Positions 1 to 10,170 of a stretch of 64,000 bases of DNA are shown piece after piece. Every line of letters begins with the position of its first letter. Position 1 is the first letter of the stretch. The DNA is from Symbiodinium natans (Eukaryota; Sar; Dinophyceae; Suessiales; Symbiodiniaceae): contig CAJNDS010000360.1 in NCBI GenBank assembly GCA_905221605.1, positions 62,001 to 126,000 of the forward strand, in the 5' to 3' direction. The notes below the pieces were generated by a model. The model saw only the letters and a list, made by a program, of their open reading frames with translations, had not been told where the DNA came from and made no database searches. The position numbers and the translations under genes are program-made.

Positions 1-40
1 TGATGTCTCGTGTTGTGCGCCAGAAGCTGACTGCGAGAGC
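1..40 (-). pseudogene. Broken LRR exon at the window edge
   Basis: Positions 1-40 match the exon at 605-688, with the same acceptor context at 40/41. Two extra bases relative to the intact copy shift the frame (the sequence tgcgccagaagctgactgcg against tgcgccgaagctgctgcg). It continues beyond the window, so it may be skipped or compensated further on. I call it a decayed copy with moderate certainty. Confidence 0.5.
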
Positions 41-1155
41 CTGATTGCAAAGCTCCAAGAATCAACAGAGTGCCAGTTTGGAGCCACGTAGTTGCGTTTG
101 CAAGCTGCTGCGGAGCCTGATCAAAGCTCCAACAACAGAGTGCCACCACGTAGTTGCCAGTCGGAGCGTCTTGGCCCCATCGTCACCAATGCAATTCATG
201 TCGAGCAAGATCGCAGTGATTCTGATAGTGGCATGAGTCAGAGCATCGGCAAGAGCCTGTTTCAGCACCAAGGCCATTGCACAGCCAAGTGCAATCGAAA
301 TACCTCAAAACCCCGAGCCTTACACCCGGTGTCCCCGATGGAACTGTCACGGAGGTTGATGTACGTGACGGTGGAGTTCTGCTTCAGGGCTTCCGCAAGG
401 GCCTGACAGGATGTACATGAAGATTCCTGAATACAACCGGCACGTCTGAAACACCCGAGCCTTAGCCCCGCTGTCACCGATGGAATTGCCACGAAGATCT
501 ATGTGTGTGATGGCCGAGTTCTGCCTCAGGGCGTCTGCCAGGGCCTGACAGGAGGTCCATGATAAGGCTGCACGGCACGACCGGAACATCTGAAACACCC
601 AAGCCTGGATGCCAGCGGCACCGATGCGGTTGTACCCAAGAGATATCATGGTGATGGTCGTGTTGTGCGCCGAAGCTGCTGCGAGAGCCTGATTGCAAAG
701 CTCCAACAACAGAGTGCCAGTTTGGAGCCACGTAGTTGCGTTTGCAGTCCGGAGCGTCTGGCACGCCCGAGCCTTGGCCCCATCGTCACCAATGCAATTC
801 ATGTCGAGCAAGATCGCAGTGATTCTGATAGTGGCATGAGTCAGAGCATCGGCAAGAGCCTGTTTCAGCACCAAGGCCATTGCACAGCCAAGTGCAATCG
901 AAATACCTCAAAACCCCGAGCCTTACACCCGGTGTCCCCGATGGAACTGTCACGGAGGTTGATGTACGTGACGGTGGAGTTCTGCTTCAGGGCTTCCGCA
1001 AGGGCCTGACAGGATGCAAATGAAGATTCCTGAATACAACCGGCACGTCTGAAACACCCGAGCCTTAGCCCCACTGTCACCGATGGAATTGCCACGAAGA
1101 TCTATGTGTGTGATGGCCGAGTTCTGCCTCAGGGCGTCTGCCAGGGCCTGACAGG
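1..1155. repeat. Direct duplication of a four-exon LRR block, offset 603 bp
   Basis: About 170-552 and 773-1155 are nearly identical, differing by only a few bases, at a constant 603-bp offset. The block carries LRR exons in the order c, b, a (minus strand). A further copy of the fourth exon type occurs at 605-688 and, partly, at 1-40. The left copy lacks about 15 bases around 169-170 compared with 758-773. High identity including introns indicates a recent tandem duplication. Confidence 0.85.
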
Positions 1156-4100
1156 ACGACTCCAACAGCGCAGAAGCCAGGAGAATCAAAGAACCACACT
1201 GATGGACACTCGAGATCAATCGAGCCTCAGCCCCACTGTCACCCATGGAATCGCCACTCAGATCTATGCAGGTAATAGCGCAGGTGTGCTTGAAAGCTTC
1301 CGCAAGGGCCTGGCGGCTCCGTCCGACAGGAGCTATAATCACAAAACACGCAAGCAGAACTAAACTTAAACCGTGAACCTCAAACATTGAGCCTGAACGC
1401 TAAATCTTGGGGCTTTGGGAGGTGAAGGTTGCAAGGGGTTTCATTGGGCGCTTTGCCTCGTTGCGCTTGAATCCGCCTTCCTCCTGGCACAGGCTAGCCA
1501 AGTCTACGCCTCGAACTTCGCAAGGAAAACCACAGATTCCCAGTGCTTCAGCACCTCGGCCTTCGGGGGCAGCTTCTTCAAAGGTGCCTGTGGGCAGGGT
1601 TGAGAGCTGAGGGTTAAATCTCAGGGAATACAGCGGGTTGGATCAGCTGGCTGTCGAACGAGGCACCACATACTTCACTTCGTGCTAAGATGCTGGGCTG
1701 TGCGCTGCGGACAGACCTTTCCACTGCATGTGAAATATTTCATGTTCTGGCATAGTGTTTAAGATGAACAATACGGTAAAGGAAGTCGGGAATTAAAACC
1801 CCCAGAGCCCTAAACACAGTTGCCCAGAGCAGACACACTGTTGTACAGCCTCTGACTGGCATGAAGTTAGAGAGCATCACGCATCCGTCAGAAGTGAGGC
1901 ACGATGAACACTAGATGTGCCACAGTCTTGTCCATCAGACAGACCCCCTCCTCGGGAGGGCAAGTCTCGAAACGCTTCAGGGCATGGCTCGCAATTCTAT
2001 GCGATATACAAGGCGCAAAATTAAATGAGGACTTTCTTGTTTTTCCTGAGAATCTTTGTTGGTTCCGGTTTCGCCTAGGCACCGTGCACATTCCGAATCG
2101 TGAACGACGACCCTCTCGGTGTTTCCGCGTGGCCCTGTCGCTCTCGCCTTGGTTCAATGCCCCATGCCTGGGCATGCTGCGGTGTGATGGTTGTCCGCCG
2201 ATACGGAGTCGGATTACCGTCCCTTAGATGTCCCTTAGGGCGCGATTGCAAGCTTGTCTCAAGGACCTTTTGCGAATTATTCCGATCGCCTACATCTGAA
2301 TTGTACGGGGAAAGGATAGGCTCACCTGGTCGCGCGGAAAGACGAGAACCCTCACGCTTGGCAGAAAGAAGAAGCGTATGAACTGTCGAAGTCTAAGTAT
2401 CCCCGGAGTTGGGACCGGGCCAGCTCCAATGTGTGTGAGTCTGACTAAGGAATGCCAGGCGCCTCGTCTCGGTAGTGAATCTTGACTGCAACGCAGATGC
2501 AGGCCAAGACCATCCAGGATCTCAACTAAGCTCAAAAGAGGTTGGGTACTTCGGGACTGTTTGAGGCCTTGCTTGTTCGAGGCACCTGTCGGCTTTCCTC
2601 GAAAGGCTAAAACTCACGGGCCGCTTGAGCTGGAAACAACAACAAGGTCACGTGTGCGTAACGGAAGGCATGCTTTTCCTTACTTGACATGTCGACAACC
2701 ATAGCAAGCGTGGCAATCTTGTGACCACGCGGGGGACGGGCGGGGGAGGGGGGAGGGGTTATTGTAGACCCCTTTTTTCAAAACGCAATTTTGTGAACAA
2801 CGCGCTTTTTTTGTTTCTGAAAATTCTGCGTCTCGCGGTCGAGAACTTAGCTTCTGAAAATTGAAGGTTTTGGCGCGTGAAGGTTTTTCGGGTGTTTTTG
2901 GATGTACATTTTTGTTCAACATTGTGTTTTCGCATGGTTTTTTGCCATCACATGCAAAAAAGCAATTTTTTTCAGGACTTTTGCGGGCCAAAAGCTACGG
3001 GTAAATTTTTGTGTTTTCTTGGCGGTTTTGGGGCTGTAGACGCAGGAGCACACGTGAGCCGTATAGCACGAACGTTGCAACCATTGCATCGTTGGCCAGC
3101 TGTTGACTGTGGTCGGTTGGTGCTGGTACTGTCAATGCGTGTTTTGCGCAGACATGGATGCTCTGGCCATTCGCACGCACTGGGAACACGGACGTAATCA
3201 TCGTGCGGACATGGATGCTCTGGCCATTCGTGCGCACTGACATATAACACGGACGAAATCAATCTGCGGAAATGGATGCTCTGGCCATTCGTTCAGCCTG
3301 GCAAGAGGGACGTAATCATCACGCGGACATGGATGCTCTGGCCATTCGCACGCACTGGTAACACGGACGTAATCATCGCGCGGACATGGATGCTCTGGCC
3401 AGTCGCACGCACTGGTAACACGGACGTAATCATTGTGCCGGACATGGATGCTCCGGCCAAGCAAAACACATGATTTCGTAGAGAGCACGTGTCAGCAAAC
3501 ATGGTGCGGACATGGATGCGCTGGCCAATGGGTGCAGGGAATGGTCTGAAAACCTAAGCAAAACGCATGTTTTCGCACAGAACACGTGCTCTCTTCCAAG
3601 AGTGGCAATGTCACATGTCAAAAACCCGAGTAAACGTGCACTTTGTCTGGCAAAAATGCGTCGGTGGCCCGTTACCGCAAAAAGCCACAAAAATCGCATT
3701 TGCCAAAGAAGGCCTTATAAACCCCCCCAGCCAGCCAGCCACCCACCCACCCCCCGGGTGGTGAAGAATGCCACGCCTGCCAGTGTGTTCGACATGTCAA
3801 GTAAGGAAAAGCTGCATTCCGTTACGCACACGTTACCGCCGACGACGACAACAACAACGACGACAACCACAACCACAACCACAACCACAGCCACAGCCAC
3901 AACCCGCCAAAAAAAACGACAATCCAAGGTAAGCCGGAGCTCGCTGGAGAACATAGCCCCACGTGAGACGCCAAGTCTCGGGACACTCGACTTTGCTACT
4001 ACTTGTACTGGCTACGCTTCAGCCTGGCCTCCGGTCGCACAGCACACAGCCCAAAAGCATCCTAAACCAGGGAATTTTGGAGATCTGCGAGGGTGGTGAT

Positions 4101-7060
4101 GACTCGTTAGCAGAGATGATTTCTTTGAGGATGCTCGATCGAAGGCGACGCTTGAGAGTTCAGGGCACTAAACCTCCAAAGTCTGTGTTGATATCGGGCT
4201 CAGAGTGCCAGGGTTCTGGGCTCGGGCCTTGAAGTGGGGAACTTTGGCGTAGTAGGGCTTGGAACCCTACGTAGCCCTGCCTCCAAGCCAACATCTCAAA
4301 CCCCAGCCATCCCCAGCCTCAGCTCTCGTCAGACATATCTTCGTGACAGTGGCGTTGTGCTTCAGAACTTCCAAGAGGGACTGGCAGGGAGGTCATATCG
4401 CAGGACAACCGCAGAGCACAAGTGGAGACTGCGCCTTAACCCCGGCATCACTGATGTCCTTGCTTGCGAAGTCTATCTGCGTGATGCTGGCTGTGTGCTT
4501 CAGAACATCCGAAAGGGCCTGGAAGCAGGGCCCAACTAACATGTTCCGCACTCATTGTGGACTCCAGACCCAGTGATGCTTGAGAAAGATTCTGACTTCT
4601 GGTGTAAAACTTGGTATGGATATGTATAGAGATCCTGCAATTTCAGCCTTGTCTTGCTGTAATTGGTGCGTTTCGGCTCAATCCGTGGTTGTCTTATTGG
4701 CACGTGGCAGGGTCAAAGCGTGCATGGCTGTCTTGCAAACTGGCATGCCTCGGCTCAATGCGCGGCTGGCGGTTGTCTTGTTTATTCGTGCGTGTGGGCT
4801 CTATGACAATGAGTGTTTGTCTTGCTTATTGGTGTGTCTCGGCTCAATGCGTGGTTGTCTTGCTTCTTGGCGCGTATGGCCTTAACGTGTGTTTGTCACG
4901 TGTCTTGCGTATTGTGGTGCGTTGCAGCTCAATGCGAGGTTGTCTCCGCCCATGGGCGCAGCCCCTTAATATATATACTAATATGTACGCAGGACCTTTA
5001 TGCGCTGTTTGACGGGTCTGTTTCCCTTCTCAAAGTTTTGAGGATTCTAGCGTATTTAACAGGCCTTTAAAGAAGTAAAAGGCCCCTTGAAGCCTTTTAA
5101 ACTTTTGAAAGGGCCCTTAAATTCTCCAAAATCAGTAAAACCTCAAAATTTTGTAGAAAAAGTATTTGGGGGGGCCCCAGGCCATTTAAAATGTTAAAGG
5201 TGTGTTTGTCACGTGTCTTGCTGTTGGTGCGTTTTCGGCTCAATGCGTACGTAGGTGTCTTGCTTTTGGGTGCGTGCGTCTTCAACGCGTGGCTGTCTTG
5301 CTTATTAGTGCGCCTCGCGGCTCAACGCGCGGCTGCCGCAATCTTTCCTTGTTTGTGCTACAGCCCGAAGAAAGGTTCCGAAAAGTCGAAAAGCCCGAAA
5401 AGCCCCGAAAAGTCGAACAAGTTGAATAATCAAAAACTTTTCGACGTTTCGAGTTTTGTTTGCATTCTCCACGTAAGGAAACCATGCTTTGCCACCCCAT
5501 TGCTAACAGCAAGCAAAGCTTTGAAGAGTGACCAACCTTAAGCCCCCTCCATCATTTCGCCCCAAGCTCGCCAAAACCCTGGCCCAAGCCCAACCTTGGC
5601 CATTGCCGTGCCATCTGAGTCGCCTGCAAGCCTGATCTCAACTTCCTTGACATGACTGTGTTTTTAATGCAAGATGGGCATTGAAAATTTTAAAAAAGTT
5701 CCCGAACGCGGCTCCAAATGAGGCCCAGTGTCCTCGAGAGCTTCGAGAGAGACCAGTGCCTGCTTTTGCAGGCGTCAGCAGATTGCATGGATCTTGTGCC
5801 CTCTTTGCGTGGCCCACACAGACCCCCCCCTGCAAATAACGAATGCCCCAGGCCTGCAATGTGCTATACTGCCAATACTGCTGGCACGCCCTGCCTCTCC
5901 CAATTCCTGGGCCTCCTTCTCGCCAACTTCAACTTTCCGAATTCTTAGCGCCCTCAGTTGCTTTACTTTCGTCAGCTCTGCAGCGAGCTTGCTGACCTCG
6001 CTTGCTGGAACGTGCTCGAAGACGGCCTCCTGGCAAAGGTACGGGCAGTGAACTCCTGTTGAGCAAGTCAGGGAGTTGTTGGTACATGTGCTTCGCGTCG
6101 AAGGGCATGCATTTGGCACAGAAATGTGTGCTGTAGCCATAGTTGGCAGGTGCCGAGCCCTGAATTAAGGCTAGGGTTTGGGTTTAGGCTAGAACAGTAG
6201 GACTCCTGGCTGTGCACGAACTTGGCCTTGTAAATCTGCTTGTGGAGATGGGTCAATAACTCCTTGTCCGCTTCATCTTTGAACTTGGCGTCCGCCATCC
6301 AGGTCTTGAATGACTCCGGCGTCATAGGCACTCTGTATCGACTGCAAGCATGAGAGTCAACCCATTGATGCTGGGCAGGCCTGCCTCGCATAATGGACCA
6401 CTCGACTTCAGCTCTGCACCACCCTCGCTCGAAATAGGGGATGCGATTTTGTTTGAGGTTGTTCATGTTGACCCTCTCCACTTGGCCTGTCAGCTGATCG
6501 TAAATCGGCACGTGTCGCTTTGCTTGCCAGACCGTCTCCGGGGTGAGACCCTCGACAATAAGCGTAAGACTGCACTCATGAGAGAAGAGTTTGTGCATGT
6601 AGCCTTTTGAATTATTCCACGTGTTAGGGAAGTGAAGCACCGACACATAGTCATAGAACACCCAGATGTCGTCGTCATAGGCTGCATCATAGAGCGAGAT
6701 GCAGTCCACAATCTTCTCCAGCTGGTATCCGCACGGGTCTGGGTGAAACCTGCTTTCCCAGCAATGCGAAATCGAGCAAATCACTGCCGGCTTGCGACCC
6801 TCTGACCAGTCGGCCACCTCCTCATGGGTCACCAATGCCGATTCCTGTCCATGTAGGGTGTAGTATTTAGGTTTAGGGGCTTCGGTGAAGGGCTCGGCTA
6901 GGGTTCAACGCGTAGGGTTTTTAGGGGTTCTATCAACACTTGAAACGAGAGGAGAGCATAGCCGCCCCACACCTGTTTTCCTTTGCAGATGCAGTACTCA
7001 GGCTCTGCTTCCTGGCGTCGGGGGAAGGGCAGCTTCCCAGCTTTCAGCGTGTAAAGGTAC
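1..7060 (-). CDS. TIR-like domain plus leucine-rich repeat protein, 3' part of a multi-exon gene (runs off the window start)
   Basis: Exons read on the minus strand: 7060-6973, 6844-6206, 6029-5895, 4518-4435, a degenerate 4380-about 4297, 1309-1226, 1147-1064, 1005-922, 859-773, 688-605, 544-461, 402-319, 256-170 and part of one at 40-1. From 7060 to 4435 the exon phases join without a frameshift. The 6029-5895 exon ends in EAQELGE, and the 4518 exon opens with ALSDVLKH, which together restore a normal LRR start. The first part is an uncharacterised domain with motifs ICSISHCWE, WVFYDYVS, LTLIVEGL and RGWCRAEVEW. The rest is ribonuclease-inhibitor-type LRRs of 28-29 residues. Donors are GT (after 6973), GA (after 6206) and GC (after 5895 and after nearly all LRR exons). 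The protein is probably intracellular and used for recognition or scaffolding. The 5' side may continue into the exons upstream to 51.8 kb; this is not proven. Confidence 0.6.
170..1309 (-). CDS. Array of one-repeat LRR exons
   Basis: Exons at 1226-1309, 1064-1147, 922-1005, 773-859, 605-688, 461-544, 319-402 and 170-256 each encode one LRR of 28 residues (29 for 773-859 and 170-256). Examples are ALADALRQNSAITHIDLRGN and ALAEALKQNSTVTYINLRDS. All start and end in phase 0, so any number can be joined. Introns are only about 58-84 nt. Each intact donor is AG followed by GC, and each exon also begins GC after an AG acceptor. The array contains a recent block duplication (see the repeat entry). 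The 170-256 copy has lost its GC donor through a short deletion at the exon end. Confidence 0.7.
1310..2650. other. No gene recognised
   Basis: This is an intron or spacer. ORFs on both strands at 1888-2535 overlap one another and look like chance. A degenerate telomere-like stretch (aaacttaaaccgtgaacctc and similar) lies at 1360-1410. Confidence 0.4.
2651..3832. mobile_element. 1.18 kb element with long terminal inverted repeats, non-autonomous
   Basis: The left end reads CGTGTGCGTAACGGAA and continues through CTTTTCCTTACTTGACATGT to a G-rich run at about 2730-2757. The right end, read in reverse complement from 3832, gives the same series, with the same CTTTTCCTTACTTGACATGT block and then a G-rich run at about 3722-3760. 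The arms are at least about 110 bp with scattered differences; weaker similarity (runs of T, CGC-ATTTTG) continues inward. No transposase is encoded. The interior holds a 57-bp minisatellite. It lies in the long intron or spacer between LRR exons. The target-site duplication is not obvious. Confidence 0.7.
3148..3530. repeat. 57-bp minisatellite, about seven copies
   Basis: The phrase GGACATGGATGCTCTGGCC recurs at about 3151, 3208, 3270, 3328, 3385, 3441 and 3507, that is every 57-62 bp. Each unit also carries a CACTGGTAACACGGACGTAA-like part. Because 57 is 19 codons, all frames give repetitive translations; these are not genes. Confidence 0.8.
3846..3902. repeat. ACAACC/ACAACG microsatellite
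   Basis: Short-period repeats of acaacaacaacgacgacaaccacaacc type adjoin the right end of the inverted-repeat element. They create the Thr-rich ORF at 3512-4099 on the plus strand, which I do not regard as a gene. Confidence 0.8.
4435..4518 (-). CDS. LRR exon, first of the array
   Basis: 84 nt encoding 28 residues: ALSDVLKHTASITQIDF, then SKDISDAGVK. It matches the ribonuclease-inhibitor LRR pattern. It starts after AG with GC (a purine-pyrimidine GCC codon) and ends AAG before a GC donor, exactly like the exons at 1-1309. A second, weaker unit lies at about 4297-4380 (SLLEVLKHNATVTKICL); its donor side is not recognisable, so it may be decayed. Confidence 0.65.
4660..5335. repeat. Degenerate ~80-bp tandem repeat
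   Basis: The phrase CGGCTCAATGCGTGGTTGTC and close variants recur at about 4674, 4752, 4839, 4927, 5237 and 5320, with spacing of 78-88 bp except for one gap. The gap (4970-5200) holds different sequence with tttaaa/ccttttaaac runs. No coding capacity is convincing. Confidence 0.6.
5895..6029 (-). CDS. Exon linking the TIR-like domain to the LRRs
   Basis: A 45-codon exon beginning EAVFEHVPASEVSKLAAEL and ending EAQELGE. The acceptor is TTTGCCAG and the donor is GAG then GCAGGG, of the GC type. The segment KVKQLRALRIRKVEVGE has LRR-like spacing of leucines, and the end is half of an LRR consensus that the 4518-4435 exon completes. The intron that follows is about 1.4 kb, far longer than the roughly 60-nt introns within the LRR array. 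Confidence 0.65.
6206..6844 (-). CDS. Exon encoding the core of the TIR-like domain
   Basis: This is a 213-codon open exon, phase 0 at both ends. The acceptor CAG precedes GAATCG at 6844, and the donor is AG then GAGTCC at 6206, a GA-type donor. The translation has alternating hydrophobic strands and conserved-looking motifs: THEEVADWSEGRKPAVICS, SHCWESR, DDDIWVFYDYVSVLHF, SLTLIVEGL and YFERGWCRAEVEWS. From memory this combination recurs in many dinoflagellate and other algal proteins without an assigned function. The WC-x-x-E helix after a V-F-x-D-like strand resembles the order of motifs in TIR domains, but I cannot test the fold. The end of the exon (FVHSQ) joins the next exon, which begins EAVFEHVPASEV. 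Confidence 0.8.
6973..7060 (-). CDS. Exon upstream of the TIR-like domain
   Basis: This 88-nt exon encodes YLYTLKAGKLPFPRRQEAEP and ends CKGKQ. The acceptor is CTCAG before GTACC, and the donor is a canonical GT (CAG then GTGTGG). One leading base plus 29 codons leaves phase 0, which fits the next exon starting ESALVTHEE. The PRRQEAE segment directly before the domain core appears to be part of the same conserved unit. Confidence 0.65.
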
Positions 7061-7179
7061 CTGAGGTCACTATGTGATACTACGTGCCCAAATTGAAAAC
7101 CAAAAAACAACATCCAAAATTGTGCGGCAGCCGGGGCACTCCGCACGAACCAGGCGTATGTCACCTTTCTTCAGCGCTT

Positions 7180-7351
7180 GAGCCAATGACTTCATCTGGG
7201 CCCGGAGGGCTGACGTGGCCTGGCTGTTGTAGAACAGTTGACAGGTGGGGCTTGAAGATGCACGCATATTACTGGGGATGCCATGCCTCCAGCCCAGTGC
7301 GGAGTCCTGAATTGGCACGAGTGCCTGCGCAGACAACGAACAAGATTCCAA
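7180..7351 (-). CDS. Possible exon upstream of the TIR-like domain
   Basis: The minus frame reads through GIPSNMRASSSPTCQLFYNS and RAQMKSLAQALKKGDIRL, which is amphipathic and protein-like. The splice phase to the 7060 exon was not resolved. Low confidence. Confidence 0.3.
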
Positions 7352-7399
7352 TCAGGCGAATGTGTTCACACACATATCATTAGTTGCACTGCTGCAAGC

Positions 7400-10050
7400 G
7401 GGTTGTGGTAAAATGCATCGGACGCTGACAACTCGACATCCCAAGGTCAGCAACTTGCAAGTTCCGATAGGATAACCTCAACCATACAAACCATATCCAG
7501 CCCAGGAGGAAAGCACTTCCACACTTCGAAACCGGCGTCCAATCACGGAATCTCAAGCTCACCCCGCTTGTATCTCCTTTCAATGTCTCCCCTAGCAACC
7601 TTGTACACTTTCGGTGCCTTTTCGCGAGATCAGCAGATTCTCATCGTCAGACTCATCAGCGTACTCCAAATCCGCCATTGGTCCTTGGAGTGATGGGTTG
7701 AGTTTATTTCTTGGCAATCAAGTTCCCAAATCTTGAAACCCTTAAAACTTCGTGGACAGAGCTTTGGGGCTGGGTCTTTGAGCTGCCCACACCTGAAAAC
7801 CGCGTACCGAGTGTTGATCCTCGAGTCGCCCACAAACGAAAATCGCGTACCGAGCGTGATCTTCGAGCCACCTTTTGGCGGCGCAGGGTGCATTTGGCGT
7901 AAGCTGCGTAAGTAATGCGTAGGCCGCGGTCTTCGTTTCCAGCCGAGAACCCAAGTAAGGGTACAATGCATGCGCAATGGCCGCATCCTGGATTTGCCAA
8001 GTGCAGTAGGCTTAGTCAGAGCAGCTTGGGCTGCATGTAGCTACCGCACAGCGCCGAAGCGAAGGAGCTACATCATCCTATGTTTAAGCATTGCCTGGCT
8101 TCCAATCGAAGACATGGAAGTGCCCAATAACTGGATCATGAGAGCCCGTGACCATTCTCGAAACACCATGAGAGCGCAAGGAAAACAACAACGATCTAGC
8201 ACGTCTTATAACTTCTCTAGCGCATTCTCCCACGATTGTCACGCGCATGCAATTGCTGCTGCTGTAAACAGCAGTTGTGTTTGACTGTGTGCATTCTCCC
8301 GACGAGCCCCGAAAGCACGCGAAGAGCTCCAAGCGCACTCCAACAGCATGTTCCCCCATTGTTTCCCCGAAATGTCTGGCTGCAAAACGAACGAATGGAA
8401 ATGGAAAGCCGAGACAAAAAACATGGACAAGGAGAACCAGTGTCCAATCGAAACACAATGTGTGCGCAAGGAGAGCATCAACGATTTAGCACGTCTTAAC
8501 TTCTTTGGCTTGCGCATTCTCCCGCGCTTGCCATAAACATGGTTGTTTCTGCTGTAAAAAGCGTTGTTGCTTGACGCGGGAAAGTTGACCGTTTTGGCCA
8601 GAGGAATCTGAAACCCCAATGAACGCAGAGGACTCAAGAAGTTGACGAGGTCGACTGCGGTATCCTTCCCCCAATGACCGCATGGATTTTACAGCCCCAA
8701 AAGCATGAATTCGTTGCGAAAGTATGTAAGTCTCAAAGGACCGCTTAGCCCAAGCACCCCTCTGTACATGATGAGGTTACATCCATGCTCGTCAGCGGAA
8801 GCGACTTTTACATCTTCTTCACCCCAGTGACTACAATGATCCAAACAGACTGGGGGCGACAAGGGCCGTTGGGAGTATCGGTCAACCCTCAGTCGCTTGT
8901 GTCCGCGAGGAATTGCACTGTGAGCAAAACTGCGACTGGGCAAGGTCAAGCCCGGCAACTTCTACACGGATTTTCACAAGAAAAATTTGCAAGACCGGCG
9001 ACGGCCACAAGCCAACCTGCCTTCATCATCGGGGTGATCGATGTGCACAATCCCACTCAAGCAGTCCGCATACCAACAAAGGCGCTTCAGGCAGGGGCTA
9101 TGTCTACCGGAAGAGGAGCTATCGGATCCACGGGGGCGGCCTCATTTGACGAACTTTCACCTGCAGAAGCAACCCTGGTATCTGCCAACGCCTTGACGAC
9201 CCTGCAGGTTTATCGATAGGCGTGGTGTCGGGGTTGAGGGCTACGATCTCTATATCTTTGAGCACCATCCAGGCGGAATGGCATTTTTCTTGTCAGGCGG
9301 CCAAGAGTATGCTACCGCTAGAACCTTGAGCATCGGGCATACATGCATTAGTGCTGGACTGCTATGTACTGCATGGCTGAGGTTAAATCGTCACTCCGCC
9401 TCCCCAAAGCCCCTCAAACCAGCAATCCTAATGCTCTCTGGCAAGCTCGCTTGCCATCATCTGGAAGTTTGGCTTCAAGGTTTAGCTTAGGATGCCCGGT
9501 CTGCAGCGTGAGTTTTGAGTCGAGCCGCTCGTTCTGGCATCGCGGCAGTCAGCTTCGCCTTGACAACAGTCCTTCCACGGTTCTGCCTATCAGTCCGGCT
9601 CTCTACTTGTAAGCACTGGGTCCAACACCTAGCAAACATGGGCCCAGCTCCCGAAGCTTGACCAAGCCATATGCTGGGGAAAAAGGCAACGCCACGCTTA
9701 CACAAACTTCACTTGACGCGTCTGGAAGTTTGGTCCAGCGGCGAGGGTTTATGAGGGCTTGTTGAACCGCAGGGTGTGGATGGATGGTCTCATGTCCTGG
9801 GCACGCTTGCAGCTGCAGCTGTTGTAAGCACCCATGGCTGTCTAGCAGGTGAAACCACGGAGAGGTGAAGGAATGTTTGTGCACTGTCACACTGTACCTG
9901 TTGATGGACACTTGGAGTTGTTCTTTGTAGCCAGGTCCTCCACTGAGCTAAAGTTTCAAGACAGATCCGATGGGCTGCAGATCTTTTCTTGCGCCGCGTG
10001 CCATTGACAGGGGGTGATTGCAAACCAATGCCTCACCAAATAGAGGAAAC
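7400..10050. other. Intron-like stretch, no confident exon
   Basis: It contains a diverged tandem duplication (8150-8575) and a two-copy short repeat (7798-7875, CGCGTACCGAG... twice). Open frames on both strands (for example plus 8785-9219, minus 8689-8958) compete with one another, and none has a recognisable domain. Confidence 0.35.
8150..8575. repeat. Diverged direct repeat, two copies about 290 bp apart
   Basis: Copy 1 (about 8155-8285) and copy 2 (about 8445-8577) share the same order of phrases: CGAAACACCATGAGAGCGCA-like, ACGATCTAGCACGTCTTA-like, GCGCATTCTCCC, and then TGCTGTAAACAGC or TGCTGTAAAAAGC followed by TTGAC. Confidence 0.65.
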
Positions 10051-10084
10051 ATCGCTACGTCTCAAGCGGCGTCTCTATTTTGGG

Positions 10085-10170
10085 GTTGCTGTGAGTAGCT
10101 CCAGGGCACCAAGTCTTGGAACGCGATGCATTCTTCGTAACGCTCGTAAGCCCTGACCTCTCCATGGAGT
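10085..10170 (-). CDS. Possible exon
   Basis: The minus frame gives VRAYERYEECIAFQDLVPWS after an AG acceptor (GAGAG before GTCAGG). The composition is that of a soluble protein. No family was recognised; it could belong to the long minus-strand gene. Confidence 0.35.

Noticed and set aside
2980-3000. Possible second spliced-leader relict (gggccaaaagctacgg)
   Set aside because: It needs a two-base deletion and a mismatch to match the leader, and no gene lies downstream of it on the minus strand; likely chance.
3148-3530. CRISPR-like array
   Set aside because: The units are contiguous tandem repeats without unique spacers, in a eukaryotic genome.
3512-4099. Plus-strand ORF with a poly-Thr stretch
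   Set aside because: It runs across the end of the inverted-repeat element and a microsatellite; the translation is repeat-derived.
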